From Brachypodium distachyon (Eukaryota; Streptophyta; Magnoliopsida; Poales; Poaceae), in assembly GCF_000005505.3 (NCBI RefSeq), contig NC_016131.3, forward strand, positions 67,480,355 to 67,544,354: 64,000 bases of DNA, given 5' to 3'. The position numbers and the translations under genes were made by a program. Positions within the stretch are counted from its first letter, which is position 1. Each line of letters begins with the position of its first letter. The notes under the pieces were generated by a model that was not told the DNA's origin, did not search any database, and saw only the letters and a program-made list of their open reading frames with translations. Shown here one piece after another: positions 43,601-54,300 of the stretch.

Positions 43601-43885
43601 ATAGGATTGACTGAATTTTTCTATGATGAATCACCAGATGCCATGAGAAGCTTATGTATGGCATTCTCACTTGCTAACATCTCGGCTGGAAATTACCTTA
43701 GTTCATTTATCCTCTCTCTTGTGCCGGTGTTCACAGCTAAAGGAGGCAGCCCAGGGTGGATACCTGATAACTTGAATGAAGGGCATTTGGATAGATTCTA
43801 CCTGATGCTGGCTGGGCTGAGTTTGCTAAATCTGTTTATCTTTGTATTCAATGCTATGAGGTACAAATGTAAGAAGGCTTCATGA
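40682..43885 (+). CDS. NPF8-type peptide transporter gene A, 5 exons, 586 aa, diverged coupling motifs
   Basis: Exons: 40682-40744, 41027-41126, 41271-41488, 42077-42633, 43063-43885. Lengths of exons 2-5 (100, 218, 557, 823) equal those of genes B and C, and all junctions are GT-AG. The protein is a 12-helix major-facilitator transporter of the NRT1/PTR family; NPF8 members carry di- and tripeptides with protons. Family words include [64 protein letters not shown] and the end YKCKKAS. Two motifs that B and C keep are changed: the TM1 ExxER stretch TEVCER is CSFCCY here, and the TM4 GGIKPC is GAQSPC. There are no stops or frameshifts. Intron 4 holds a Stowaway MITE. Either an altered transporter or an early pseudogene; the open frame favours the former. 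Confidence 0.88.
42836..42950. mobile_element. Stowaway MITE, TGTTGGACGGAGG family, in NPF A intron 4
   Basis: Starts CTTCCTCCGTCCAACAAAGG and ends TTTTGTTGGACGGAGGGAG, TA at both flanks. Same family as 10990-11112 but in the opposite orientation. Confidence 0.85.
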
Positions 43886-44878
43886 GTGTCGTTGACATTT
43901 GCCATTATAATAAAAAACAACTTTCAAGAGTTTAGATACCATATGTGAGGCCCTACATTTGTTCTAAAGTGCGTTTTTATTTGGGAAAAAGACATAAGTG
44001 TCTGAATTTGCCGGTTAGATTTTATTAATGGATTATTCCGTTGCAACTTGGCAACTTGCCAGTATGTGTTTGGCACAAAACTACCTGTAAATGTTTTGAG
44101 TGAGTTTGAGCTTAAGGCATCCTACTCATACTGAATTCGGACCTTAGGTATGGCAAATGGTGCGAAGAAATTGTACTGATTTGACGGAAGAATCTGAAAC
44201 TGTACAGTGGTAGGGCTCATCTGCAAGACTGCAAATAGGGCCAAACTTGGTGCCCGAATTAGGTTCCTTCTTCAAATGCAACCGGACTGATTTGTTCATG
44301 AAAATGACTCCTGAACTGAATCATTTTCTGCTTCGGATGATGCAACAGCAGTTGTCTGATTCGCGCGCGGAGCCGAACAAAAATGTAAAAACATGGGCGC
44401 AACAAAAGGAAGGACTGACCTGCCGGTAGACATCGCTGCCCCGCTCTTCCTTGGCACCAGCCACCAGATCCAGTCGCTTTCCGCTTCGTGGCGACCGGCC
44501 GTCCGCCGTCGCCTTCCGCGACGCGTGGCTTCCTCGCAAGCAGATAAGGGAAAATAATCGCATCTAAGTCCTCGAAAAACTGCGGATTGTTTCGAGAAAA
44601 AAGGTTTTTAAGCCGCGAGAAAAAAGAAACTTAAAAAAGTTGCACGAAGTCACCTCTGTTGAAAAGTTGCAATTACAGAAGTTTAGAAGGTCACGGATGC
44701 AATATCACCAATAAAAATGGCGACCGAATCCCCTGCCGTGCCGGAGGCAGCTGCAGCAGATAAGCTTGTTTCGTCGTCGCTCTTCCTCCAATAGCAGTTG
44801 CACTTGTCTCCAAACAAAAAGGGAATCGCAAGTCCCTTCAAAGTGGGGACAGCGCTCGGAGGTTCCAACGCCGCATTC
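43886..44878. other. Intergenic between NPF A and B, with B promoter
   Basis: The last 200 bp (44680-44878) is duplicated before gene C (about 51140-51306), including CAGCAGATAAGCTTGTTTCG. At 44400-44560 the minus strand reads KRLDLVAGAKEERGSDVYRQ followed by a good splice donor (GTCAGTCC); this looks like one exon of another gene, but I cannot name it or find partners. Confidence 0.45.
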
Positions 44879-47800
44879 ATGGGGTCGTCCCTGGAGGAGC
44901 AGCAGATCCTGCTGGTGCGCGCGACGCAGCCGGAGGTACTCCCGTCTTCTCATCCTCCCTCCATGAAATTTCTGTTGGCTCTGCTTCTTTGTTCCATTCA
45001 ACAATCCGTAGGGTTGCTGGTTCTCTAATCTCCTGCTAGTTTCTTGCGTTAGTTGTATATTCAGTAATGCTTTAATTGGCTGCAATCGCGAGAAAAAGGA
45101 ATATAAAATAATATACCTCGATTCCCCAGTTCTTGTATTCTTGGGTTATCGTACAGCTCGAGTGGATTGGCGTGCACTTCTTTGATTGTTTGCTCAAAGC
45201 AAAATGGTCTCAGCGACGAAAGTACTTCAAGGGGATATTTTGCGGGGTTAGGGGTGACTGTCTGACAGACGAGGCCCACAGGAAGACGCCTAAATCCCGA
45301 CCCTGTATTTTTTGTTTTGCCGGGAGATATTACCGCAACTCACTATGTCCCATATTAAGTGACTTTATATTACATGTATCTAGACGCTTTTTAGGCATAT
45401 ATACATCAATATTTGGATAAATTTGAGTCACTTGATATGAGACGGAGGGAGTATTGAATGTACTGTATTATATTGGAACACGCAACTGTTCTGAGCACTG
45501 CAGATCGATTGACTTGTAGAAGTACTTAAGAGGTAAACAAATCGGGTTCTCCTGAAACTAGATTTGCTTGTTGGGGTGAACTTCGATGAGTTGTGTTGCT
45601 TGAGAGTTGAGAAGTCTGATGGTTAATTTGACTGGTACGTTCTTTGATGGTTTGATTGGAACACGTGAAGTTGACAGGGTTACAGATGTTTGACTGAAAT
45701 GTAAATGACTGGAGCATCGTCGACTCATAGTTCTATTCTGCATTATTGTCTCTTTCGATCAACTTACCCATGAAAGGAAAACAACAAAGTAGTTGTCATT
45801 GAGCTATTCCAGGTGACTACGTAATAAAAGTAGAACATGCCAATATTTGAGTTTATATGCATCCAGTGGCGGAGCCAGCCTATCAATGGAGCCTGGGCAA
45901 AGCTCATGTCCTTCTTCTGAACTAAAATTTGCCCACAAAACTCTGTCAATTTTAATCACCATGTTTAGTTATTCTGATGGGGGATCAGCAGGTGAGCCCG
46001 GGCAATTGCCCAGGGTAGCCGGGCGGTGGCTCCGCCCATGTATGCATCCATATTTGAAACGTGTACTAATTTACATTTACAGAAAATGTATTCTATTGCT
46101 ATTCTGAACTACAGCTGTAGTATTATAGAGTAAAATGAAGGTAAACATAACATTATGAAGTTGAAAATTAGCTCCATCACTGAAATTTTCTAGATGTGTA
46201 ACTCTTTGTCCTGGATATCTCAGATTTTTTTTCAGTATTCATTTTTTTCTTGAGAATATACACCTTGTGCATATGTACACCCTCCTAAATTTCAAGCATG
46301 TGGGATGTTCTTATTTGCATGTCTCGTGAATCTACAATTATTCTGAAGCCACAATGTTTTCACCTTTCTTGTTTATGTTCATGCTGCGCTGAAGGCTTCA
46401 AGTGCATCATGTTATATTGATTCTGAGAAGATCAGCTATCTTACATTGTTTGCCTTACATAAGTGTTCAATATGAGAATTTTGAATCATATTTTCTGCAA
46501 TTAAATGTTGTGATCTATCCTAGATCGTTTGACTATGGAATCCATTATTATGTTTTTGAAAGAAATCTGTAGGAGATACTCTGCCAGAAAATATATTAAA
46601 GAGAGAATTATGCTGTGATGAAATCCTTAATTTTTTTTGTCACTGTTCTGTGGATTTATGTTTTTTTGTTTCATTCAACAGTTTGCATGCCTCTTTTTTG
46701 CCCCAATTTTGATGATGTTAGAAATCTCCCAGTTGTCAAACCATTTGTAGATTAATCATTAACTGAAAAGAGTTTTAATTCAATCAATTGCAGAATTTTG
46801 ATGAATACACAGGCGATGGCTCAGTTGATTTCAGGGGTCACCCTATTTTAAAGCATAATACAGGCAATTGGAGAGCATGCTCATTGATTCTCGGTAATAA
46901 TTCATCCATAACTCTTCATTAAGAAACAGTGTAGCCAGTTTTTTCTCTTTAGGGATGAAGACCATTTAGATTGGTTGTATCCTTTTGTCTTTTTTTTTCT
47001 CGAACACGCCGAGTGGCGTGTCATTTTCATTAAGAAGGAAGCGCAAGAAGCGCGAGTACAAACAAAGGCAACAAAAGGTGAGACCCAACGGGCTCAAAAC
47101 AAGAAAAAAGAGAGAACGGGAAAAAAAGGCAAAGCCACTATACAGGGAGGGGGGGAGGGCCTAAATCCAGAGGCCGCGCATGGAGGGGAGGTGATTTAGT
47201 GCGCGTGCACCAGCGGCATGCCACAGATCAGCGTCCACAAGGATGTCCTCGACAAGGCGAGACACCACCGGCCTAGCGCCTTCAAAGATGCAACCGTTCC
47301 GAAGCTTCCAAAGGCGCCAAAGGGAGAGAGTGAGGAGTGAACGTGCAGCCTTTACTTTACCCCTGAGCCTCCGGGCGCCAGCCGCAAGCCAAGTCTCTAG
47401 GGACTCAGAGGGGCACGGGAGGCAGCAAAGGGCATTCGCCTTGGAGAAGACCTCATGGAGAACCGACTTCGAAAAGGGGCAGTCCATAAGGATCCTTTTG
47501 TCTTTTTTTTCTCGAACATGCCAAGAAAGCGCAAGAAGCGCCAGTACAAACAAGGCAACAGCAAAGAGACCCAAAAAGGGCTCAAAGAAAGGAAAATAAA
47601 AGAAAGAAAAGAAGAAGAAAAATATCCTTTTGTCTTTATGAAAGTTTAACTTGCAATTGATTGAATTAAAACTCTCTTCAGTTTAAAGTCCATGGTACAT
47701 GAAAGTCTTTTATGCCCTAAACATCAGAAACATATGCTTTTCTACTTACATATATTGATTATTCCACTCCCTATTGATTATATCAAATATCAAATGTTGA

Positions 47801-50562
47801 ATTCAATTGATATTTATTTATTTATTTATTACATGATAGGAACTGAAGTGTGTGAACGTTTGGCTTACTATGGGATCTCAAAGAGTTTGGTTACTTACCT
47901 TTCAACAAGACTACATCAAGGCAATGTCTCTGCAGCTAGAAACTTCACAACCTGGCAAGGAACTTGTTACCTCACACCACTTATTGGAGCAACCTTAGCA
48001 GATTCATACTGGGGAAAGTACCAGACTATTGCTGTTTTCTCAACAATTTACTTTTTGGTAAGTTGCAACTAACCAAATACAAATGTACTTCTGAAATTCA
48101 TACCGGGAGGAACATTAGATAGTTTCCTCTTTTCTCATTGGTTTACTTGGATCGGTTGTGTATTACTCCCTACTTTCCACAAAGAATGACGCGCACACAT
48201 TTCGAGGTTTTACTTTGACCAACAATTTTACTAAGGATATGGGGGTTACATGCTACAAAAGTTATATCATTGGATTCGTATTTAAAAACGTTTCGAACAG
48301 TATAAAATTTATAACATATAATTTACTCAGTACGATCCATAATAAGTGTCTTTTACTAACTCCAAGACACTTATTATGGACCGGAGGGAGTACATATGAT
48401 TGGTCTAATTGTTGGTCAAAGTTCGACCTTCAAATGCGTGCGTGCCATTCTTTGTGAAAAGGAGGGAGTAGTTTGGATATGTTGATCTCTTAATGAACTA
48501 GGTTCCTAATAATTATGTCATGGTGCTTGTTGGATAAAATCATGTCATGGTGCTATGCTGCTATTTGGTATTTCTTCATGGGTGAGAGGTTAGCTATAGA
48601 CAGTGTCGATGTAGTCATATAAAGCTTATCTCATGACTAAGGTTATGATTGTATGCATAGTAATGAGTTCAGACATGCATACGTATTTGTAAACCTACTT
48701 TTCCCAGCTATGAATCTAATGTCCCACTTACGCGCTTGTTTGTGCTGATATATTGTGCTTGTTTGGGCTGATATATTGTGCTAATGACTACTCTATGTGC
48801 ATTTTAATTGAAGGGGATGGCAGCATTGACACTTTCAGCATCAGTTCCTTCTCTCCAGCCCCCTCAATGTATTGGATCTTTTTGTCCACAACCAGCCTTA
48901 CCACAGTATCTGATATACTTTATTGGACTGTACATGATTGCTTTAGGGGCTGGAGGTATCAAGCCATGTGTTTCATCCTTTGGTGCTGATCAATTTGATG
49001 ATACCGATCCAGTTGAGAGAACAAGGAAAGGCGCTTTCTTCAACTGGTTTTATTTCTCCATAAACATTGGTTCATTGATCTCTGGCACGGTTCTTATTTG
49101 GGTACAAGAAAATTGTGGATATAGTATTGGATTCGGAATCCCTACTTTCTTCATTGCCTTGGCGATTGGAAGCTTTTTTCTAGGCTCGGAGATATATAGA
49201 TTTCAGATACCTGGAGGAAGTCCGTTTACCAGAGCATGTCAGGTAGTTGTTGCAGCCATTCGCAAACGAAATGTTGATTTGCCAGTTGATAGTTCTCTTC
49301 TCTATGAGTGCCATGGTAAGACGTCAGCGATCGAGGGGAGTCGCAAGCTGGAGCACAGCAGGGAATTCAGGTACTTTTCTTGGCTATTCTTGATGACCGT
49401 TTGCTATCCAAGATGTTCGCTTCTAGCAATTAATAAGGAAACAACCAATCAGATAGTGTAGTTCAGATTTCTATTTTGAGAGGGGGAAAAACATATGTTT
49501 TAGTTCAAGAAAATAAAAGATAATAAGTATTACAATGTAACAAATTTGACATAGATTTGCAAAGTATACCACCTTTATGGTCTGACATTGAGATGCCTGC
49601 AAGCTTGTGTCTTGGGACTTCTTCCTGGACACAACAACTTTTTTTCAGAACCACGACAGGTAAACCTACCACCAGAAATGAGTACTGTGCAAAGACTTGC
49701 ATGCACCCCTTGACCTAATGCATTATCTTTCCTCTACAGTTTCCTTGACAAATCTGCAGTCATTTTGTTGAGTGAACATGACGGTTGTCATAATCCTTGG
49801 AGGCTTTGTACTGTCACACAGATTGAAGAGCTCAAAATACTGATCAGGATGTTTCCAATCTGGGCAACAGGCATCGTGTTCTTCACTGTGTGTGCTCAAA
49901 ATTCATCCATGTTCATAGAACAAGGAATGGTCCTCAACAACAAAGTTGGATCTTTTAAAATCCCGCCAGCCACCCTCTCATCCTTGGACGTGATCAGCAT
50001 TGTTGTTTGGGTCCCTATCTACGAGAGGTTCATTGTGCCGCTAGCCAGGAAATTGACCGGTAAGGAGAGGGGCCTCTCGGAACTTCAGCGCATGGGGATC
50101 GGTCTATTTGTGTCGACCATCGCTGTGGCAGTTGCAGCATTAGTCGAGATTAAGCGTCTAGAGAACGCGAGATCAGAGGATCTGATCCATGAGAAGGTGC
50201 CTGTTCCCATGAGCATTCTTTGGCAAGCTCCTCAGTATCTGCTGATCGGTGTTGGTGAGGTGTTCACGTCCATCGGGCAAGCCGAGTTCTTCTACAACCA
50301 GTCTCCTGATTCCATGAGAAGCATGTGCTCTGCTTTTGCCCTCGTCACCGTGTCTCTCGGAAGTTATCTAAGCTCGTTCATACTGACCCTAGTGTCATAT
50401 TTCACGACGCGAGGGGAACAGATGGGGTGGATCCCTGATAACCTTAATGAAGGCCATCTTGACCGCTTCTTCTGGCTCGTAGCAGGCCTCAGCTCTCTGA
50501 ACTTCCTTGCTTTCATTTATTTTGCACAGCGATATAAGTGCAAGAAAGCTTCTGTACTTTAA
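44879..50562 (+). CDS. NPF8-type peptide transporter gene B, 5 exons, 584 aa
   Basis: Exons: 44879-44935, 46794-46893, 47840-48057, 48814-49370, 49740-50562. A proton-coupled di/tripeptide transporter of the plasma membrane or tonoplast. The ExxER proton-coupling motif is intact ([17 protein letters not shown]), as is the TM4 lysine ([20 protein letters not shown]). Other features are [51 protein letters not shown] and the NPF8-type tail YKCKKASVL. The short first exon encodes an acidic, soluble N-terminus ([19 protein letters not shown]). Introns 1-3 carry an hAT MITE, a Stowaway MITE, two LINE fragments and nested Stowaway MITEs. It is a close duplicate of gene C, including leader and 3' region. 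Substrate cannot be read from sequence. Confidence 0.93.
45338..45451. mobile_element. Stowaway MITE in NPF B intron 1
   Basis: Right end CTTGATATGAGACGGAGGGAG pairs with the left arm GTCCCATATTAAGTGACTTT; TA follows the right end. The extreme left bases (CAACTCACTAT) are mutated, so the exact start is uncertain by a few bases. Confidence 0.7.
45864..46040. mobile_element. hAT-type MITE, 177 bp, with 8-bp target duplication, in NPF B intron 1
   Basis: Left terminus CAGTGGCGGAGCCAG and right terminus GTGGCTCCGCCCATG are imperfect inverted repeats. The 8-bp direct repeat TATGCATC lies at 45856-45863 and 46041-46048, the length typical of hAT elements. Gene C has the uninterrupted TATATGCATCCATAGTTC at about 52764. 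Confidence 0.88.
46992..47490 (-). mobile_element. 5'-truncated LINE, first insertion, in NPF B intron 2
   Basis: Minus-strand element: poly-T (its poly-A tail) at the left, then coding end [20 protein letters not shown] and [20 protein letters not shown], a LINE zf-RVT C-terminus. The target phrase TATCCTTTTGTCTT flanks the left side (46978-46991) and recurs as GGATCCTTTTGTCTT at about 47490. Confidence 0.8.
47505..47623 (-). mobile_element. 5'-truncated LINE, second insertion, in NPF B intron 2
   Basis: A second copy of the same LINE tail (TTTCTCGAACATGCCAAGAA) begins after the second occurrence of the target phrase and ends before a third occurrence, TATCCTTTTGTCTTTATG (47624-47641). Only the 3' UTR is present. 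Confidence 0.78.
48166..48468. mobile_element. Stowaway-like MITE in NPF B intron 3, host of a nested MITE
   Basis: Left arm CTCCCTACTTTCCACAAAGA ATGACGCGCACAC and right arm GTGCCATTCTTTGTGAAAAG GAGGGAG are inverted repeats extending inward to ACTTTGACCAACAATT / ATTGTTGGTCAAAGT. TA flanks both ends. It is about 236 bp without the insert. Confidence 0.82.
48326..48390. mobile_element. Nested 65-bp Stowaway MITE
   Basis: CTCAGTACGATCCATAATAA GTGTCTTTTACTAACTCCAAGACAC TTATTATGGACCGGAGGGAG is a nearly complete hairpin inside the MITE at 48166-48468, with TA on both flanks (48324-48325 and 48391-48392). Gene C lacks both elements. Confidence 0.85.
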
Positions 50563-51306
50563 TATATTGCTTCTGTTTCATTTTCTCTTTGCTATTGTTT
50601 ATTGTGCAGTGAGATGTATGTATATTTCTTAAGTCAACCAGCTGCAATGTACAGTCTTTTGTAATGTACTGTTGCAACTTGCATCCTCTATGATGCTTGG
50701 ATGGATTACTCTCTCTCTGTTTTTTGTAACTTTGACAGTGAGAATAGTTTACTCTTTACTCTTCCGTTTTGTTAATGAAGCATGTAACCATGTCGGACAT
50801 TCAGTTGCTCACCCCAAGTATCTAGGATCTCTTTCCCGATTACAAACCTGTAATGGTGGGTAAGCATTTTAGTGCGCTCGAGTGCTTGACTTGACGCATT
50901 ACAAATTATAATCGTCCGAGATCAACTGATTTCCTGAATTTATTGTGGAAGCATATTGTGGAACAGTGATTAGGATCGGTGCGCTGCTAGTGGCCAGAAT
51001 TCAGGAAACCGGAACATCTTATAAAAAGCAACGGAATGAGTATTTTGTGACGCCGATCAGCACCGGGTCATTACAAATTCATGAATGGCACTGCAGGAAA
51101 AAAAACAAGGATGTTTTGCCAATACACAAGTTCGAGATAAGATGGCGACCAATAACCCACTCTGCAGGATAAAATAGCAGCAGATAAGCTTGTTTCGCCG
51201 TCACTAGTTTGTACTATTCCAAACAAATCTCCATTCATTTAGGCTTCAAAGTTTTCTTTGAAGGAAACGGCCCTCGGAGAGCTACCAGCCTACCAACGCC
51301 GCATTC
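50563..51306. other. Intergenic between NPF B and C
   Basis: 3' UTR of B (to about 50790), then a spacer whose right part is the duplicated promoter and leader of C. No separate gene. Confidence 0.5.
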
Positions 51307-54300
51307 ATGGGGTCGTCGTCCCTGGAGGAGCTCGAGGACGGGCAGCAGATCTTGCTAGTGCGCGCGGCGCAGCCGGACCCGGAGGTACGCAGTACGCCCG
51401 TCTTCTCATCTTCCATCCATGAAATTTCTGGTCGTTCTACTTGTTTTGTTTGTTTCATCAAGAATCAAAGAATCCCTAGGGTTTTTGGTTCTCTAAATCC
51501 CCTCTAGTTTCTTGTTTCGGTTGTGTATTCTGATCGATTGTAATTCGTAACAGCGCTTTAATTGGCCACAATACAATCGCTAGAAAAAGAGGAGGGAATA
51601 TACATCGATTGCCCAGTCCCTGGATTATTGAGTTCGAGTAAAGCTCGAGTGGATTGCCTTTTTTTTTTTTGAGAATAAGCTCGACTGCTCGAGTGGATTA
51701 CCAGGGCAACTTTTTACGTGTAACTTTCTTTTCATAGGCCTGAACGGATGAGGCCCGTGTGGCCCAGAATTGCCGATCGCATCTCCAGACGTCGGCCCCA
51801 TCGTGAAACAACGCAGCGCCGCCCTGTTCTGTGCCGTCAACTCCCCGGCTGCCACCATAGATCTCTCCCTCGTCTGCTCGTCAGGGTCGCCGCCATGCAC
51901 GCCCGCTTGAACCCCCTGCGTTTGACTGAGAGGATTGCACCGCATTACACCGCTTGACCGGACCGCTGCTTGATCCCTCCTACCCGGCCGTGCACTAAAT
52001 TCACTTGCCGACGCCAGTAGCTTCGTGCCGAGGGGGGTAGTGTCGCGGGGACGCTATAGACGAAGCATCCGGTACTCATGCCGGTGAGCAGGAGCGCGAA
52101 ATTTCTGGACTGGGAATTGGCAATGGGGCGGCTGGGGCCTGGGGCGTTCTGCACTGCGCCGGAGCACCGGAAACAGAGTTGGTCTCGTCGTCTCACCGAG
52201 GAAGCTGGCGGCAACTGTTCAATCTGTACTGACTTGGGCTTCTATTGTTGCAAGTTTTTTCTTCCGATTTTGACCTTGAAAGCACTACTGCTCTTGTTTA
52301 CTGCTCAGGTTTTGACCACCAGTATGAATTAGTATAGATCGTTGGATCCACATCAGTAGACGGCTCATAGCGAATTGGAGGTACCATAAAAGTCCCATGG
52401 AACACACACTCTATTCTGAGGATTGTAGGTCGGTTGACCTGTAGTCGAGGATTTAAAAAGTGAATAAATCGGTTTGCCCTGAAACTAGGTTTGCTTGTTG
52501 GCATGAACTTTGCTGAGTTGTTTTAATACTTGAGAGGTCTGATGGTTAATTTGACCTAAGTTCTTCCATGGTTTGATTGAAACACATGGAGTGGAATTTA
52601 TTACACACATGTTTGACTGAATGTTAATGATGGAATGCTTTAGTTATATTCTGGATACTGTCTTTTCGGATCAAGTTATCCGCGAAAGGGTACCATCAAG
52701 GTATTTGTCAGTGAGATATTTGAGGTACCACATAATGAAAATAGATATGTAATATTTGTAGTTATATGCATCCATAGTTCAAACGTGTAATGACTCCGTA
52801 CTAACTTACACTCACAGAAAGTATATTCTGTTATTATTAGTGTTCTTAGACTATAGTGGTGATAATCTCGTTAATTCGTCGTCGGTTTGTAGACCGGTAA
52901 GCTGTGCTGGTTTGGGCATTTTGGATCTCCGCATCATCACCACTGGCAGGTTATGTTGGATGTGGCATTGTCGAGTTGCATCTGAAAAACCGGGGTCATT
53001 TGCCCCTCCCTTATGTTTGCACTGAACGGGCAGTATATTTTTAATGCCCATGTCAAGGTTCAGATTGGTGATGGGAAAAACTCCTTTTTCTGGGAGCACA
53101 AATGGATTGATAGCACTTCTATTGAAGAGATTGCCCCGACCTATACAATATTCGATTCCCCCGGCTGTTAGATCATCAAGGTCGGTCGCAGATGCCCTTC
53201 AAAATTCTGGTTGGTTATTGCACATTCGCAAGCCTTTACCGATCTCTACTTTTAAACAAGTTCTAGATTGTTCATCTATGGAGTCAACTATTAATTTCAA
53301 ATATTCAGTGAGGCAATTTGCCAATTTATGTTCTTTTTGTTTTGTTCAACAGTTTTGCATACTTCTTTTTTCCCTGACTTCGATGATGATATAGAAAGCT
53401 CCCACTTGTCAAATGATTTGCATATCACAAAAGGAGCAGCGAACCCTAGCGCCCCGCGAGCCGCTCCTGCGACTCACGGGGCGATACCCCGCCGCCACCC
53501 CCAACCACCCCCTCCTCCGCCCATCCCTCTCCCTGCCGCTGCCGTCGGCGGCCGCCGGCCGGCCCGCGGCGGCGGCAGGGCCTTCCAGCCGCTGTCATCC
53601 CATCTCCTCCTCTCACGCCTCTTCTCTCCCCTCTTCTCCCACGCGCGGCGGCATGTTTCCGGTGACGGGGGCCAGATACGTGGCGGCCTGGGTCCGGCTC
53701 GAGGAGGTGCTAGCGCGCGGTCCTCGCGCAGCGACCTGTCTGGCGGCAGCGGCCCGGTCTGTGGCGGTGCAGCCACGACTCCGGCGGGAGGGCTCCGACC
53801 GGTGGCGGCGCGGGCACGGGGGCCAGCTGCGCGGCGGCCTGGGTCCAGCTCGCGGAGGTGCTGGCGCGCAGTCCTCGCGCGGCAGCCTGATTTCAGCGAC
53901 AGCAGCCCGGTCTGTGGCGGTGTGGCCGCGACTCCGGCGGGAGGGCTCTGACTAGTGGCGTCCAGGTTTGGCATTTTCTTGGTCCTGCGAGCGCCGCTGC
54001 TGCTGGTGCCGCGCTGTCGGTTGGACAGTGCACCCAGCGCCGGCAGGGTGCTCCGACGTGCATCACTGCTGTTGCTGGGCGGCAGGCCGTGCTTTCGAGG
54101 GTCTGGTTGGAGGTTACGGGGGGTCTCGGGAGATGGCTCAGGAGGCGTGCTTGGTGCGTGTTGGCCGGCTTGGCTGGCCACACGTGGTTGGCCGGTGCCC
54201 GGAGGGAAGCGGGTGTTGGTGTGTGGCCTGATGTGGTCGTCGGCGTCGCTGCAGGTTGTGCGGCGCGCTCCTCTGCGCCCATCCGACGGCACCCCGTGCC

